From the NCBI GenBank assembly GCA_963693085.1, contig OY856409.1, forward strand, positions 1,169,285,749 through 1,169,349,748: a DNA stretch of 64,000 nucleotides, in the 5' to 3' direction. Below are positions 1-10,738 of this stretch, piece after piece. The DNA is from Alisma plantago-aquatica. Lineage: Eukaryota; Streptophyta; Magnoliopsida; Alismatales; Alismataceae. Each line of letters starts with the position of its first letter. The stretch's first letter is position 1. The translations under genes and the position numbers were made by a program. Under the pieces are notes generated by a model, which searched no databases, was not told the origin of the DNA, and saw nothing but the letters and a program-made list of their open reading frames with translations.

Positions 1-744
1 TATCCGTCTAACGAACTCCACGAAGGTGGCAAACCTCTCCTGGTTCTCTAAAGCAGACACCGGAGTGGTTAATTCAGCGTTCAACCCCTTCTCGAAATGT
101 CGTATCCTCTCCTCATCAGTAGATGCCATATGCAGACAAAACTACAAAAGTTCCATGAACTTAGCCTCATACTTGCTAATGTTCATTTGTCCCTGCCGAA
201 TCCGCTCAAAGTGAGTAATTTTCTAGTCCAGAAAAGTCTTGGGAAAGTATCTACTGACGAATTCTCTTCAGAACTCTTCCCATTCAATCTCAACATCTGG
301 CCTCTTGCCCTCCTCAATGGTCCACCAATGACCAGCACTACCTTTCAACAGGTATACAACATGTCTCACCTTCTCATCATCAGGGATATTAAGGATCCTA
401 AAGGCTTTCTCCAGCTCAGTCAGCCATAAGTCTGCATCGGATGGATCAGCTGTGCCAACATAATCTATGGCCCCAACCCGGTGAAGTCGTTCAAATGTCT
501 TGCCGGCTCCCTGTCCTTCATGGTGGGTAGGTGCCCTAGGTGGAGGTAATGGTATCCTATCTGTCATATGAGTCATGGCTGCCATGAACTACCCAAACAT
601 AGCTTGGAAGGATGGGTTCCCCATATCCGCTTGATTGAACTGGGGTTGTTCAGGTACATGCTCTTCCCTATCTTGATCTCTTGCACCTCTTCCTGGTGCA
701 GCAATGCTGCTCTCAACAACATGTTCATCGTGTGATCAAGACAT
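1..744 (-). pseudogene. gag of gypsy element A1 (3' end beyond window)
   Basis: Gag coding region of a Ty3/gypsy retrotransposon, read leftwards and running off the window edge. The longest open piece (268-585) has the typical gag core, including the motifs LWLTELEKAF and LKGSAGHWW. It lines up with the gag of the second copy at 21.4-22.6 kb. The start codon would be at 744-742. The third codon is TGA here, while the other copy has GGA (Gly), so translation would stop at once. Further stops and frame changes occur to the left. The tRNA-iMet primer site lies about 115 bases upstream. Capsid function is inferred from family similarity; this copy is dead. Confidence 0.85.
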
Positions 745-859
745 CTTTAGCTCTTCTTCTCCTCCTATATGAGCAGAAAACTCTATCAGATGACTGGAAG
801 ATACTAGAACAGACTCAAAAACCTTAATCCTATATCTCTATAAACTCAGCGAACCTAGA

Positions 860-871
860 GCTCTGATACCA
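860..871 (-). other. Primer binding site, tRNA-iMet, element A1
   Basis: On the minus strand this reads TGGTATCAGAGC, the standard initiator-Met tRNA primer site of Ty3/gypsy and Ty1/copia elements. It is six bases from the LTR end at 878. It proves that the sequence to its left is the start of an internal region, so the neighbouring LTR acts as a 5' LTR for A1. Confidence 0.93.
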
Positions 872-877
872 CTAAAT

Positions 878-2599
878 TGTGACGAACGATTCACAAAAAC
901 AAGATTAACTAGTGAGAAAGCATATTATTAACAGAGAAAATACTAAAAATCACTAAAAATTAAAACCATTTACCAAGAGATCCATTCTCAGGAAAACTTT
1001 TAAAACAAGAACCATAATTTTACATTTACATCCTATTTCACATAGTACATTCTCGGTACCATTTCGTCTTGAGGATATATATATATATACATCACTTGCT
1101 TAATCAAAAGCTCCAATAGCAGGATCCTCGAGGCATCATGCCAAAATCTCATATCAATTATAAAAACACTATCACTAACTCCTAGGACCTGAGAGTACAG
1201 AGATGATACATAGGACTCTCTATATACAGGACATGACAGTTAGTGTCTCCATCTGAGGATTCATTGTTGTCCTTGTTGCTACTATTGTTGTTCTCTTTTT
1301 ATGGGGTTTCTGTCTCTACCTCGTCTGCATCCACCTAAAAATGTTGAATTCCACAGAGGTGAGACAATTATAAAATTGCCTCAGTGGGAGATATAACTCT
1401 CCGCCGAAAACATTATTATTGCAGTTTAATAGAAATAAACTGAACAGTGGAATCATATATTCAATAGCATATAAATCAATATCTATGCAGATTAAAGCAA
1501 CATTTTGATTCAAACATTTAAGCTATAACTTGATAAAGCAGCATGTCTCTTATTTAATAAGGACTTGGAGAGAATATATAACATTTATGTATCTAGAACA
1601 TGCTAAACAGAATAACATCAATCAGTGTTTTTTGTATTTCAATCTTATGCAAATATGCTACACGACTGATTACATTTTACAAACATTCTTAAGATTATTA
1701 CCTGAGGAGATGAGATATACCGCTCATAATCCAACCGACCACAATTACGTAAAGCATCGATACCACACAAAGTCAATGGAAGAGCTGGATTCCATGACCT
1801 CATCTATCTTGGTCAGTACGAGACTACTTTAGCAGAGACATCATGCGTCAAACTGCAATTAGCTTTCCAGGGTATATTGGCATCTTCGCTATAGAGTTAT
1901 AGCCCGTAGCATATACTCTCTTCAGGGTTATGGCTCGTAGCCAATGCCTGGTTTTATAATGAGGAGTTATGGCCCATATCCATACTCATATTGGGGTATG
2001 GTCCGAAACCAATCCTATACATAGGACATAGCCCGTAGCCATTCCTATGGGACATACGGATATATTTGCCCAATTACCCCCACATATTAAAAAATATGCG
2101 TTCTGAGTAAGACTTGTTTCACCATCCAGTTAATACTGACACTGATGGATCTGTGGTCAAGGAAACTACATTCTATGGTATCACTTGATTAATTAAGTAC
2201 ATTATCATATTATTTTAGCATCAGCCAAGTTTTCAAACATAACTTATTAGAATAAGTGCTACAAATAAACATGTACTATTTTCATCAGTTACTTCTCAGT
2301 CTTTATAAGACATTGGGATCTCAGTCCCTTATTTCAATACTGGGAATTATCATCCCTTAACAATCTCAATACCATAATCATATGGTTCTGGGTATTCAAA
2401 CCCCTAGCTCATCACTGAGCACTGTTACCACTTTTTCAGGTAATTATCACCTTCAAGTCATTTGACCAAGGTAAACATGACACTTTCTACACAAACATCT
2501 CTTATGGCACTTGAGGCTCATTAACTCTCTTGTTACCATTTACTAAGCAACAAGGAATATTATGGCACACCCAATAAATAATTTTAATGAATAAAGCAT
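878..2599 (-). repeat. Shared LTR of family A, first part (cut by element B)
   Basis: This is the gag-proximal third of a family A LTR. It matches 22,699-24,418 nearly base for base over its whole length. It begins TGTGACG on the plus strand (LTR end CA on the minus strand) and stops where element B enters at 2,600. The last five bases (AGCAT, 2,595-2,599) are repeated at 14,416-14,420 as B's target duplication. The stretch near 1,890-2,070 carries about five degenerate copies of a GGCCCGTAGCCA-like unit roughly 40 bases apart. No gene is present. Confidence 0.92.
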
Positions 2600-4421
2600 T
2601 GATAACACCAATTTTCGTGATGTTTTTGGCCTTTATTCTGTTATAAAAACTGCCCTTTTTTGCCATTTTCCTCTATTTTATATGCAATTTCGCAATAATT
2701 AGCCAAGCAATGCTCTCAGTCCAATATTTCCATCTTTTGCAGAGTTTCCTCCTATTTTGGCCCATTTAGCACCAATAAGGCCATTCCGGCCCACAAATAA
2801 GTCCAAGACTGTCCCCCCCCCCCCGACGCCCGATACACACGCTGACCGGCGGGGCTGCGCGATATGACGACGCGCGACGCAAGAATGCCGCACGATAGGG
2901 TACCGATGGACGAAACACCTCTTTACCCAAAAGGGAGCCGAGCACGCCGCAACTACTCTATGTGCCGCGTGATATCAGCCACCCACCGGCAGGCGCCTCT
3001 CGCCTCGACGCTCGATAGCCGACCTCCTTGTGCCGAGCGATACCCGCGTCAGCCGACCACCAACTGAATGGCGGAAAGCAGGACACGTGGCGTTTCGAGC
3101 ACCATATCTTCTCACGACCAGCTGCATATAAATAGCAGCTACAGGGAGCCGAAAAGACAACTTAGACAGTTCGGACAAGCTTGGTCACTTCAGGTTTCGG
3201 ATAGTCGAGTGATCTTCGGAGGAGACTGCGAGAGCAGGCGTATCATGCTCCAGTGTTCGTACCGGGCGACACTAGGTGAGCTCTTCCTCATCCCGAGAGG
3301 GAGGGGACTGGTTCACCTAGGACTGCACCAGGCGACACTGGGAGCCGATATCGGCCGATGTAGATACGCAACACGAGTGCCCGACACCAGTGCCCGATAA
3401 TAGGATACGCAGCTCCATGCCCGACATGATAACGAACTCGATACACTCTGCCTGTCAGGCATGTCGCCCGAGAGGGTGTACCGCCCAACTTGAGCGTATC
3501 GGACAGGTCCTTGAGTGATGCAGTCGCCCGTCGCGGTGTGCCGTTTGAGATAGTGTGCCGCCCGACACGGATGTACCGGGCTAGGCCCCCTGTCCGATAT
3601 CGGGCAGGATGGTTACTATAGCCTGTCGTCCTTCTACATCAAGAAGACGACACATACCTTTAATTCTGTCATTTAATTGTAATTAAGACCTTTAGTGTTT
3701 ATAGAAATGGAAATGCTTAATTACTTGCTGCTCTATGCTTGGTGCAATATGTTGGATGACTGCTATGTTTGATATCCGAACTCTAGCTTGCATGTTTTGG
3801 ATCGCGTTTCGCTTAGCTACCGAATCGTGTTTTCCCGTCGCAACAACTTCGAGAGTTGTGTTGTGGCTCTAGTGTTTGGTCCAATTCTAGAGTACGAGAG
3901 TGCCTGGAACAGAGTTGTTTCAGTAACATTCCATTCTAACTTTGAGCCCAGCAACCTCGAGAGGGGTGCCGAGGCTTGGTTAGAGGTGCCCGCTCTGAGA
4001 GGAGGGGTGCAGGGTGTTACTGGTGCCACTTGTTTTGCAATAGTTTTATCCTTCGTACCTTGCTCTAGCTCTAGTGTTATCTTTCGGTTTCTATTGCATG
4101 AAAACCCCTAAAAAACTACTAAATGCTTAAAACCTTAAATCTTTCTAGTAACTCCACTTGGAGATAGTTTTCTTGTTTTGTTTGTGACATCTTTACGCTT
4201 CCCTTCTGGGGAATTTAAAATCTCTTTTTACCTGGCGGAGTGTAGCGTGTCGATTCTGGGTTCTCAACACTACCCCCCTTATCCCTGTGTTCGACCCCGT
4301 ATATCTACTTCGACCCCGTAAACAAAGTTGCGGGGGCCTAGAAGGATTCGGGTTTATAAATGTAAAAGCTCGACTACCTCAAATCCGCCTCCAATTTAGG
4401 ACGCGCGATTTAGGCCGGTCA
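2600..4421 (+). repeat. Left (5') LTR of element B
   Basis: 1,822 bases, TGATAAC to GGTCA, repeated at 12,584-14,415. It holds a run of C near 2,813, a CpG-rich zone (2,815-3,620) full of short GCCCGAYA / TATCGGGC-like motifs in both orientations, and a TATA box at 3,127. The open frame at 3,788-4,111 is cut by a stop in the other LTR copy and looks like chance. The 3' end holds several short hairpins and the sequence leading to the primer site. Confidence 0.93.
3127..3134 (+). promoter_or_regulatory. Probable TATA box in B left LTR
   Basis: TATAAATA inside the mirror context GCTGCATATAAATAGCAGC. The right LTR has TATAAGTA at 13,120-13,127, a one-base change. Its place in the LTR fits the U3/R boundary of an RNA polymerase II promoter. 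The transcription start is not determined. Confidence 0.6.
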
Positions 4422-4427
4422 ACTTTT

Positions 4428-4445
4428 TGGCGCCGTTGCCGGGGA
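4428..4445 (+). other. Primer binding site, tRNA-Asp type, element B
   Basis: TGGCGCCGTTGCCGGGGA begins six bases after the LTR end. It is complementary to the 3' end of plant tRNA-Asp and is the primer site typical of Athila-type Ty3/gypsy elements. This supports the family assignment independently of gag. Confidence 0.9.
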
Positions 4446-4697
4446 CAAGGAAAAACGGTACTGTAGACGAATCCGAATCCACTAACTACACTCCTGTGCC
4501 TCAAGCTTGGAAATGAGCTTGACAACACCCTTTTTCTTTATTCTTTCTCCTTACTATTATTCTTAGCCTAAGCTAAATAATTCAATTTTCTGACTTGATT
4601 TTTCGTGTCTTTCTCTCAGGAACCCTGAAAGAAAGATCCCTGTACCACCGAGATCCGACACCATTCAACCGATCGACCGAGCACAGTCATCGACATC

Positions 4698-6303
4698 ATG
4701 CCACCCCGTGTCAACCCGCAACAAGTTGAAGGTCAACAGTAGGGAAGGCCTAGTGATGAATCACCTCCGCCGAGTGGCAACGATCGCTACGATGGAAATG
4801 ATCAGTAGGAAGATCAGGAATCGGAGCACTCCGAGGAAGGCGACCCCCATGTCAGGCGTCGTCACCGTCATCGACACAGGGGACACCAAAACCAAGAACA
4901 ACAGGGAGGCAGCAACAACGACGATTCAGGCGAAGAAGAAAAGACTTTAAGGGAGCTAGCCTCCACTAAGGCAAACAATTCCAGATGCCCTGTCGTCGTT
5001 CTGCGATTCAACGCCGCAAACTTCGAACTCAAGCCGTCTGTTATCTCTATGATTCATAACAAAAGTTTTAGAGGGAGTTCTAAAAATGACAATCCCTATC
5101 ACCACTTGGATGCTTTTAAGAACATCTGTGATACTATCAAGATGCGGGGGGTTTCCCCAGGAGGTGATCTATTGCAAAGGCTTCATCTTCTCCTTAGAAG
5201 ATAAGGCCCTATCCTGGTATCTTGGGTTACCCCACCAGTCTTTGAATGGATGGGGGGCATTGGCGGATGCATTCGTAAATAAGTTCTACCCGACTGAGAA
5301 GACAGTGAGAAACAGACAATGGATAACTTCATTCATGGAAAAGCCTAATGAGAATCTCCATGAAGCCTGGGAGCGGTATCAAGAATATCAGAGGGGCTTC
5401 CCTCACCACAACTACAAGAAAGGGTTCTTGATCACTACCTTCTATAACGACTTAACTCCCGAAGAAAGGGTTTCATTGAACGCAGCAGCCGGAAGTGACT
5501 TCCTGGGGAAGAAGCCGAGCAGGTCTGAGAAGATCATCAAGAACATGGCCGAGCTGCAAGCCGGCACTGACTATGACAGATCTGACCGGGGCCAAGCTAA
5601 GAAGGTTAGTGTGAGACCTTCTTTTGAATCCAAGGCGCTGGAGACAATCACTTCTCAGATCCAAAGGATAGCTACGAATGTAAAGCAACTGAAGGAATCT
5701 AGCGGAAAGGGTAAGAAACAGGTCGAAAAGGTAATGAAATGTGTAACATGTGGAGAAGGCAGACACGGGGTAGACAATTGCATCTACACCCAACCAGACA
5801 CATCAAGTGATACCAAATCTGATGACGAGGAAACCGAGAAGGTGGCTTTTATGAATTTCAAAAGGCCAAACCATCCTGGTTTCAACTATGGCAACAAGGA
5901 TGCAGCTGAAAATTGGCATCAGTTGCAAAGCACCTCCAAGCAACCTCAGGCTTTTGAGCAAAGGGGAGGACCAAGCCAATACCCCAAAAACACTCATTTC
6001 CCATCAAACAGAGGGAACTTCCAAGCACAGGGGAAGTATCAAGGGCCTAACAAAGCAAGGGCACGGGCCAGACAGACGTGATTGGCCAGTTATTTGATTT
6101 TGTTAAGAAGCAAGATATGATCAACAATCAACTGGCACAGAGTGCGTTATCAAATTCCGGTGTCTTGAACTCGTTGCAGGTACAACTGGCAGACATGTAG
6201 ACGCACCAACGCCAGATCGACCAGCAACTAGCTCAATTGGCTGAAATTGTGAAGAACCCATCGGGAAGGATTCCGTCCAATACCGAACCGGCGAAAAGAA
6301 CAA
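4698..6303 (+). pseudogene. Athila-like gag of element B (nonsense and frameshift mutations)
   Basis: The expected start is the ATG at 4,698 (MPPRVNPQQVEG), followed by an in-frame TAG at 4,740 and a second stop further on. At a GGGGGG run near 5,144 the frame shifts, and the rest is open from there to 6,081. The gag core follows, with WERYQEYQRGFPHH, then TFYNDL and NAAAGSDFL, both hallmarks of Athila/Tat gag. A CCHC zinc knuckle lies near residue 220 of the 331-aa open piece (CVTCGEGRHGVDNC, C-x2-C-x4-H-x4-C). After a shift near 6,081 the tail shows QLAQLAEIVKNPSGRIPSNTE-type sequence, the usual end of gag in this lineage. Protease and reverse transcriptase should follow but do not. The protein would form the particle if intact. 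Confidence 0.88.
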
Positions 6304-6779
6304 GGCAATGACCGCAGAAGCAAGGATGAAGATGCAGGAAGAAGAAACTTTGAGCGTCCAGCTAAAGACGTGAAACGCAGCGCTTCTCGGGAGGCAACCC
6401 AAGTTGTCTTTTTGATTCCTAGAATAGGACGTTTTTACTTTCCTGTAAGAAAAACATTACAAACATTTTGGGATGTAATAAGGCCCGAGTCAGTTCAAGC
6501 GCCACATGCGCTGACTCTGTTTTGTGGGTCACCGAAGTATTCTATAGGACGGGATGGGTAATTCTAGCTGAGGCCGGGACCTTAGTTTCGGGCCAGTGAT
6601 GTTTTACTCCTCAACCGCTTTTGTTACCCCTTTTCGCTTTCAAGTTGGTCGTAACGGAAAGCAACTCTTCCAGTAGGATGCACAACATCATGCAAATAGT
6701 GTTTTCGGGCATCGCTAAAGCCATGACAAAAGACGCTCCTAGACGGCATGAGCCCGTGATGATCGTGCCAAAGGACTGA
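6304..6779 (+). other. Junction where pol is missing; conserved short hairpin
   Basis: No coding sequence is seen. At 6,379-6,403 lies AGCGCTTCTCGGGAGGCAACCCAAG, given here as AGCGCTTCTC plus GGGAGGCAACCCAAG; GGG and CCC can pair. From memory, very similar sequence follows the integrase gene in Athila-type elements. If so, a deletion joined the end of gag directly to the region after pol. Inference; an alignment to full Athila elements would decide. Confidence 0.5.
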
Positions 6780-7445
6780 TCACCCTTAGGCCGACGGATG
6801 GACTGTCCGTCTCGGGAATGAATTGCCCTATCGGCCGATGCATGCCCGGGATTGCTTGCCGTGTTTTCACCGCCGAGTTTGAGTTTGCTATATATATGAG
6901 AACAAGTTTTACCGTGTCGGGCTACCTGTATTACTGTGTTCGTACTCCCGTATCGTGTAAAGGACTTTGTGCTTTTTGCTCCCGTGTCGCGCGACACCCC
7001 CTTGCCTTCGTAACGTGCAGAAGTCCCGAACTCTGTGAGGTACAACCCGACAGACCTATCGCCCGGTAGATATAGCCTGGTAGATCTATCACGCGGCAGT
7101 CTATGCTGCCCGACGCGTTCTCTGTTAACATGTATAGATTATCGGCCTTGTTAGCTGAGCAGTTTCGTATCGCCCGACATGCATATCGCGCAACGTATCT
7201 TTTAGTAACTATTGCCCGATATGCCATGTCAGACGATAGTCGTGTCGTCCATTTTTGTATCGATCTAAAGGTTTTGTGCCGGGCGACATGCTTTTTCCCT
7301 TTTATATACGAGCCGTATCTGGCATCTTTTATCGCCCGACACGGCCGCACGTTTGTCACCCTATCACCTTGTCGTATCGGGCGATACCCGTCCCTAGTAT
7401 CGGCCACATGACTTCACCTCAGGACCGTGTGTGTCGCCCGATACT
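6780..7445 (+). promoter_or_regulatory. CpG-rich cluster of near-palindromic motifs upstream of cargo ORF
   Basis: About 15 short motifs of the form TATCGCCCGACA / TATCGGGCGATA lie in both orientations, for example at 7,168, 7,330, 7,375-7,386 and 7,432-7,443. The arms TATCG and CGATA flank a two-base centre. The same motif family fills the U3 part of both B LTRs. Small open frames here only reflect base composition. Function unknown; it could be protein binding sites for element control or simply a shared origin with LTR sequence. Confidence 0.5.
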
Positions 7446-7473
7446 GAGGGGGGCGGGGGCCAGGCAATCTTTG

Positions 7474-7483
7474 TATATATAAA
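7474..7483 (+). promoter_or_regulatory. Internal TATA box before the cargo ORF
   Basis: TATATATAAA lies about 95 bases before the ATG at 7,576, a normal distance for a plant promoter. Immediately before the ATG is a pyrimidine-rich stretch ending in TCCTACAG (to 7,573), which reads as a good 3' splice site. The cargo could be expressed from its own promoter or by splicing of the LTR transcript. Neither has direct proof here. Confidence 0.5.
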
Positions 7484-7575
7484 AAAACCCCGGGCCACAT
7501 ATTTATTCTTTATTATATACTTCTTTTGAAGGCCAACATATTTAATCAAAGTATTTCTTTTATTGTCCTACAGAG

Positions 7576-8610
7576 ATGGCCTGCACCAAGATGACTGTTG
7601 TCCCCGTTGACTCTCAGGGTAGGAGGATCTACCCTGAGACTGCGGCTGAACCCTCCAACGCCGGGCGGAAGCGTCCGAACCCAAGACCAACCGAGACCTC
7701 TACAACAGAAAAGAGGGCCAGGGTTGGAGAAGCGGCAACTCCAACTCCAATTTTAACTCCAACGCCCCCAGTAGCAGCAACAATCCTGGAAGCCTTGGCG
7801 GTGAGTTTCGAGCCAAGGAACGAAGAGCATACTCACCGATACGCTGAGCTGGTGCCCAAAATCTACCACCCCAGTAGGTTCTGCCATGAAGCCTCATTTG
7901 CTGATCTGGGAATCAAGAAGAGGCTGAAAGCCGTCCTCGTCGTGGCGGGTCTGAAGAAAATCTGCTTCAGCAGGTCTTCCTCATACACTAGGCTGACAAT
8001 GGAGTTCATGTCTTCCCTCCACCGGGTGAGAAATTCACCGGCGGAGAGAAAAGAATTCGGAGGGCCAGACAGACTCCAAGCCCGACTCTACAACTCGGAG
8101 TGCACAATCTCCAAAACGTTTCTGAACCAGATCTTCTCTTCAAGTGAGGAGGAGAGGAACCTGATGGACAACGGTGAGAGAGTCACCGAAGGAGACGGGT
8201 TCGATCCCGTGAAGCTCTGGAACACGTTAACCGGCGAATCTTCGTTCAAGCCGGGAAAGAAGGTAGCTGCTATACACTCATGCTTCTGGAGGATAGTACA
8301 CAAACTGGTGGCATGCCTCCTGTTCAACAAGTACGAATCCAACAACATATACACGGAAGAGCTCCAGGTCATGTGGCACATAATGGAGGGACGAGTGATC
8401 AACCTCGGACGATTTCTACTGAACAGACTACATCCGATGAAGGAAGCTACGAAGGAATACTGCATGGGTGGCATCGTCAACCTAATCACAGTAGGACTTG
8501 GGTACCCAAAAGAGCTGCGCAGCCTTTCAAGGATGCAAGGCGATGAGGTGTTTGACACCAAGTACCTGATGAGGACCAGCATCATTAGGAGGGGGGGACT
8601 ATTTCTATAA
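7576..8610 (+). pseudogene. Cargo ORF, part 1: plant-transposon-protein-like domain
   Basis: 344-aa open frame from an ATG right after a possible splice acceptor. Residues 1-70 are a low-complexity basic/Pro-Thr tail with a nuclear-signal-like KRPNPRP...EKRARV. Residues about 90-330 resemble the plant transposon protein domain seen in many Athila-linked ORFs (PF20167 / ATHILA ORF-1 type), for example W-R-I-V-H-K-L followed by VINLGRFLLNRL. The frame ends just after a run of seven G (8,591-8,597). In the next frame the sequence continues sensibly (GDYFYKFART), so a one-base shift, not a true stop, ends it. Domain assignment is by pattern memory and needs a profile search; biochemical role unknown. 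Confidence 0.6.
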
Positions 8611-9838
8611 GTTCGCAAGGACAAATACACTCCTCCCGCTCCCTCGCTGCACCAACTACGACGTAGACAAGTTGGTGTTCACTACATTCGAGATTGAAGC
8701 TGTAGCAAAAGGCGCAGCCCCCACCACAGCCACCAAAGCCCGAGAAGGGGTAGTTCCAGAGCTACCGGCTACAACTGCCAATAGGGTTGTAGTCGCTCCA
8801 GCTATATCAGCTGCCGCCTCAACAAGAAGGGTGGTAGCTGACAAAGAACCGGTGATCGTTGGGGTCACCGAGACAGAAACTTCGGGAGCTGCCGCAGAAG
8901 AGACGGCCGCAGCCCCTGTGATCCTTGAAATGCCTGTAGAGGCAGAAGAAGAACCTGAGCCGAGCACTAGCAATGCGGTGTTCGCCGAGACCCTGAGGAT
9001 GGAGCTCGAGGGAGCTCAGATGACACCTACGCCGCAACCTGTGTCGCCTTTTATAGTAGGAGAGGAGGTCGTCGACAGTGCAGAGGTGAACCGAAGTTCG
9101 CCTGCACCACAGTCGTCCCCTCGCCGACGAAAAGGCAAGGCGATAGCTACTGAAGTAGCGCCATCGCCCCGCCTGGTGGCATCGGCGAAGCAAACTGTTT
9201 ACGTAAAGTCTACCACGCCTGGTAAGCCATCACATGAGAAAGAGGTCGTGAGGATGGGAGGAAGATCTACCGGAGCTTCCCCATCGCTTGGAATGACGCT
9301 CGGGCACGAGCTCGACAGGTTGCGGGAGGTAACAGATACCAACTCTAAAATTTGTATTTCCCTAACCCGCAAATATGCGTCTGTTCAAGACAGGCTGAGC
9401 AACCAAGAGCGAGAGCTGCTGAGCGGACTAGAGGCCGTAAATTCAATAATGCATCAAGTTCTCCAATGCCTCGACAAAATCGAGGAGAGGTTGGATAGAG
9501 GGGATGACCATCCGCGTCAAAGGCAGCCGAGACGGTCGCCGTCACCTCCGAGCCGTGGATCTCCATCATCTTCATCAGCGTCTCCCTCGACATCAGCATC
9601 ACCCTCCTCCTCCAGCGGGCGATCCTCAATGCCCGAGGAGGGGACGCAACCGAAGTCCACCGACGGAGCTCCAGCAGGACAGGCGAGCTCCGTAGGTCCC
9701 GAGGAAGAAAATCCTGCAATTCCCCTGGATGATATTGAAGATGATAACGGAGATGTCAGCATCGGGACAGACTCTTCAGATGAGTCGGAGGGAGAAAAGG
9801 GGGACGTGTACGCAGCCAATGAAAGACACTTCCCCTGA
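8598..9838 (+). pseudogene. Cargo ORF, part 2: Ala/Thr-rich linker, coiled coil, acidic tail
   Basis: Continuation of the cargo in the next frame after the G7 run; open to the TGA at 9,836. It starts with about 25 residues that complete the preceding domain. A low-complexity Ala/Val/Thr/Glu region follows (first ATG in frame at 8,672). A probable coiled coil comes near 9,310-9,510 with a heptad-like series (LDRLREVTDT...LSNQERELLSGLEAVNSIMHQVL), then a Ser/Pro-rich stretch and an acidic tail (DDIEDDNGD). No enzyme motif. The same frame continues past the stop into the next part, so the TGA looks like a late nonsense mutation in a longer protein. Confidence 0.55.
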
Positions 9839-9850
9839 GGTAGACGCTCG

Positions 9851-10738
9851 ATGGCAGACAGGTTCCGTGAGCCATCAGAGATACCGTCCTTCGAAATGGC
9901 CGACTTCGACAGAAGGGCCATCGGCTACCTGTCGATCAGAGACTAGAAACTGCTAGACAGGGTCCTAAGATCGCAGGCAGATGAAGAAGACATCGTCTGG
10001 AGCGACAGCTACTTCTCCGTACAATGGGGAACACTCCGCAACATGTTCCGATCGACGGCCGTCGTCAGAAAAAGGCTATTCAGGGTCCTCGAGAATGCTA
10101 TAATAGAAAATATCGATAGTAGGACAGGTCGGAAGAAAATATACTGTGCCACCCCGACCTTGGTGAGAAGGTTGATGTGCAGAGAACTAGACTCCTCTGC
10201 GGTGTCAAACATGCTACAACACATTGACGAGCACAACCCTAACCTCGTGTTGGCACCGTACAAGCACCGCAACATATGGTTCCTCTGCGTAGCAGACCTA
10301 AGGAACCATGAAGTCCGGCTCCTGAACTGCAACCACAACGAGGTGCCGCACTCCGGGGTCGCCTTCAGCCGCCCTGAAGACAAAAACATGAGGCTTCTAC
10401 CGGTGCGTCTTCAAAGAGTTATCAAGCGAGGAGCCAAACGCCATGGCAACATTTGGAACTTCTTCTCTATTCGCAACTTCCCCATTCAGGCTGAAGAGGG
10501 AAGCAGAAACAGCGCCTTAGTCGTCTTAAGTGCCATTGAGGTGCTCAGTACATTTGGCAACTTGAGGGCCCTTAGGGGCCATTGTTTCTATCAATGCAGG
10601 GGCACCTACGCCATGTTGCTGATCAAGGACAAGCGCTATTTCTGGGACGTTGTGGTACCGGAGCAGCTGATGGACAGTGACCTAGATGAAGACTCTTCTC
10701 AGTCCAGCAGCCCCTCAGAAAAAGAAGAAAAGTGGTGA
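9851..10738 (+). pseudogene. Cargo ORF, part 3: Ulp1-like domain lacking catalytic residues
   Basis: Same frame as part 2. It starts at MADRFREPSE, has a TAG at 9,944, and is then open to 10,736. The order of motifs follows the Ulp1 (peptidase C48) fold: a leading helix region, then LVLAPYKHRNIWFLCVADL where the active enzyme has P-I-x-x-x-x-HW-x-L-x-V-x-D, then a short strand, then FPIQAEEGSRNSALVVL where the enzyme has PQQ-N-x-x-DCG-x-F-V. The His before Trp is Ile, the Asp position reads LLNCN, and the Cys position has no Cys. If this alignment holds, it is a pseudoprotease. It could instead be an unrelated domain; a structure prediction would separate these. Confidence 0.5.

Noticed and set aside
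2815..3620. Host CpG island with small genes on both strands
   Set aside because: The whole zone is repeated in the right B LTR and its frames differ between copies; it belongs to the LTR.
3788..4111. 107-aa open frame in the B left LTR
   Set aside because: The right LTR copy stops after 74 residues and the frame has no domain. Similar length frames arise from LTR composition; no support for a protein.
4708..4950. 80-aa frame before gag
   Set aside because: It overlaps the true gag N-terminus in another frame; the frame from 4,698 gives the expected gag start.
8088..9193. Minus-strand frames opposite the cargo ORF
   Set aside because: Shadows of the GC-rich plus-strand frame, with no recognisable domains.
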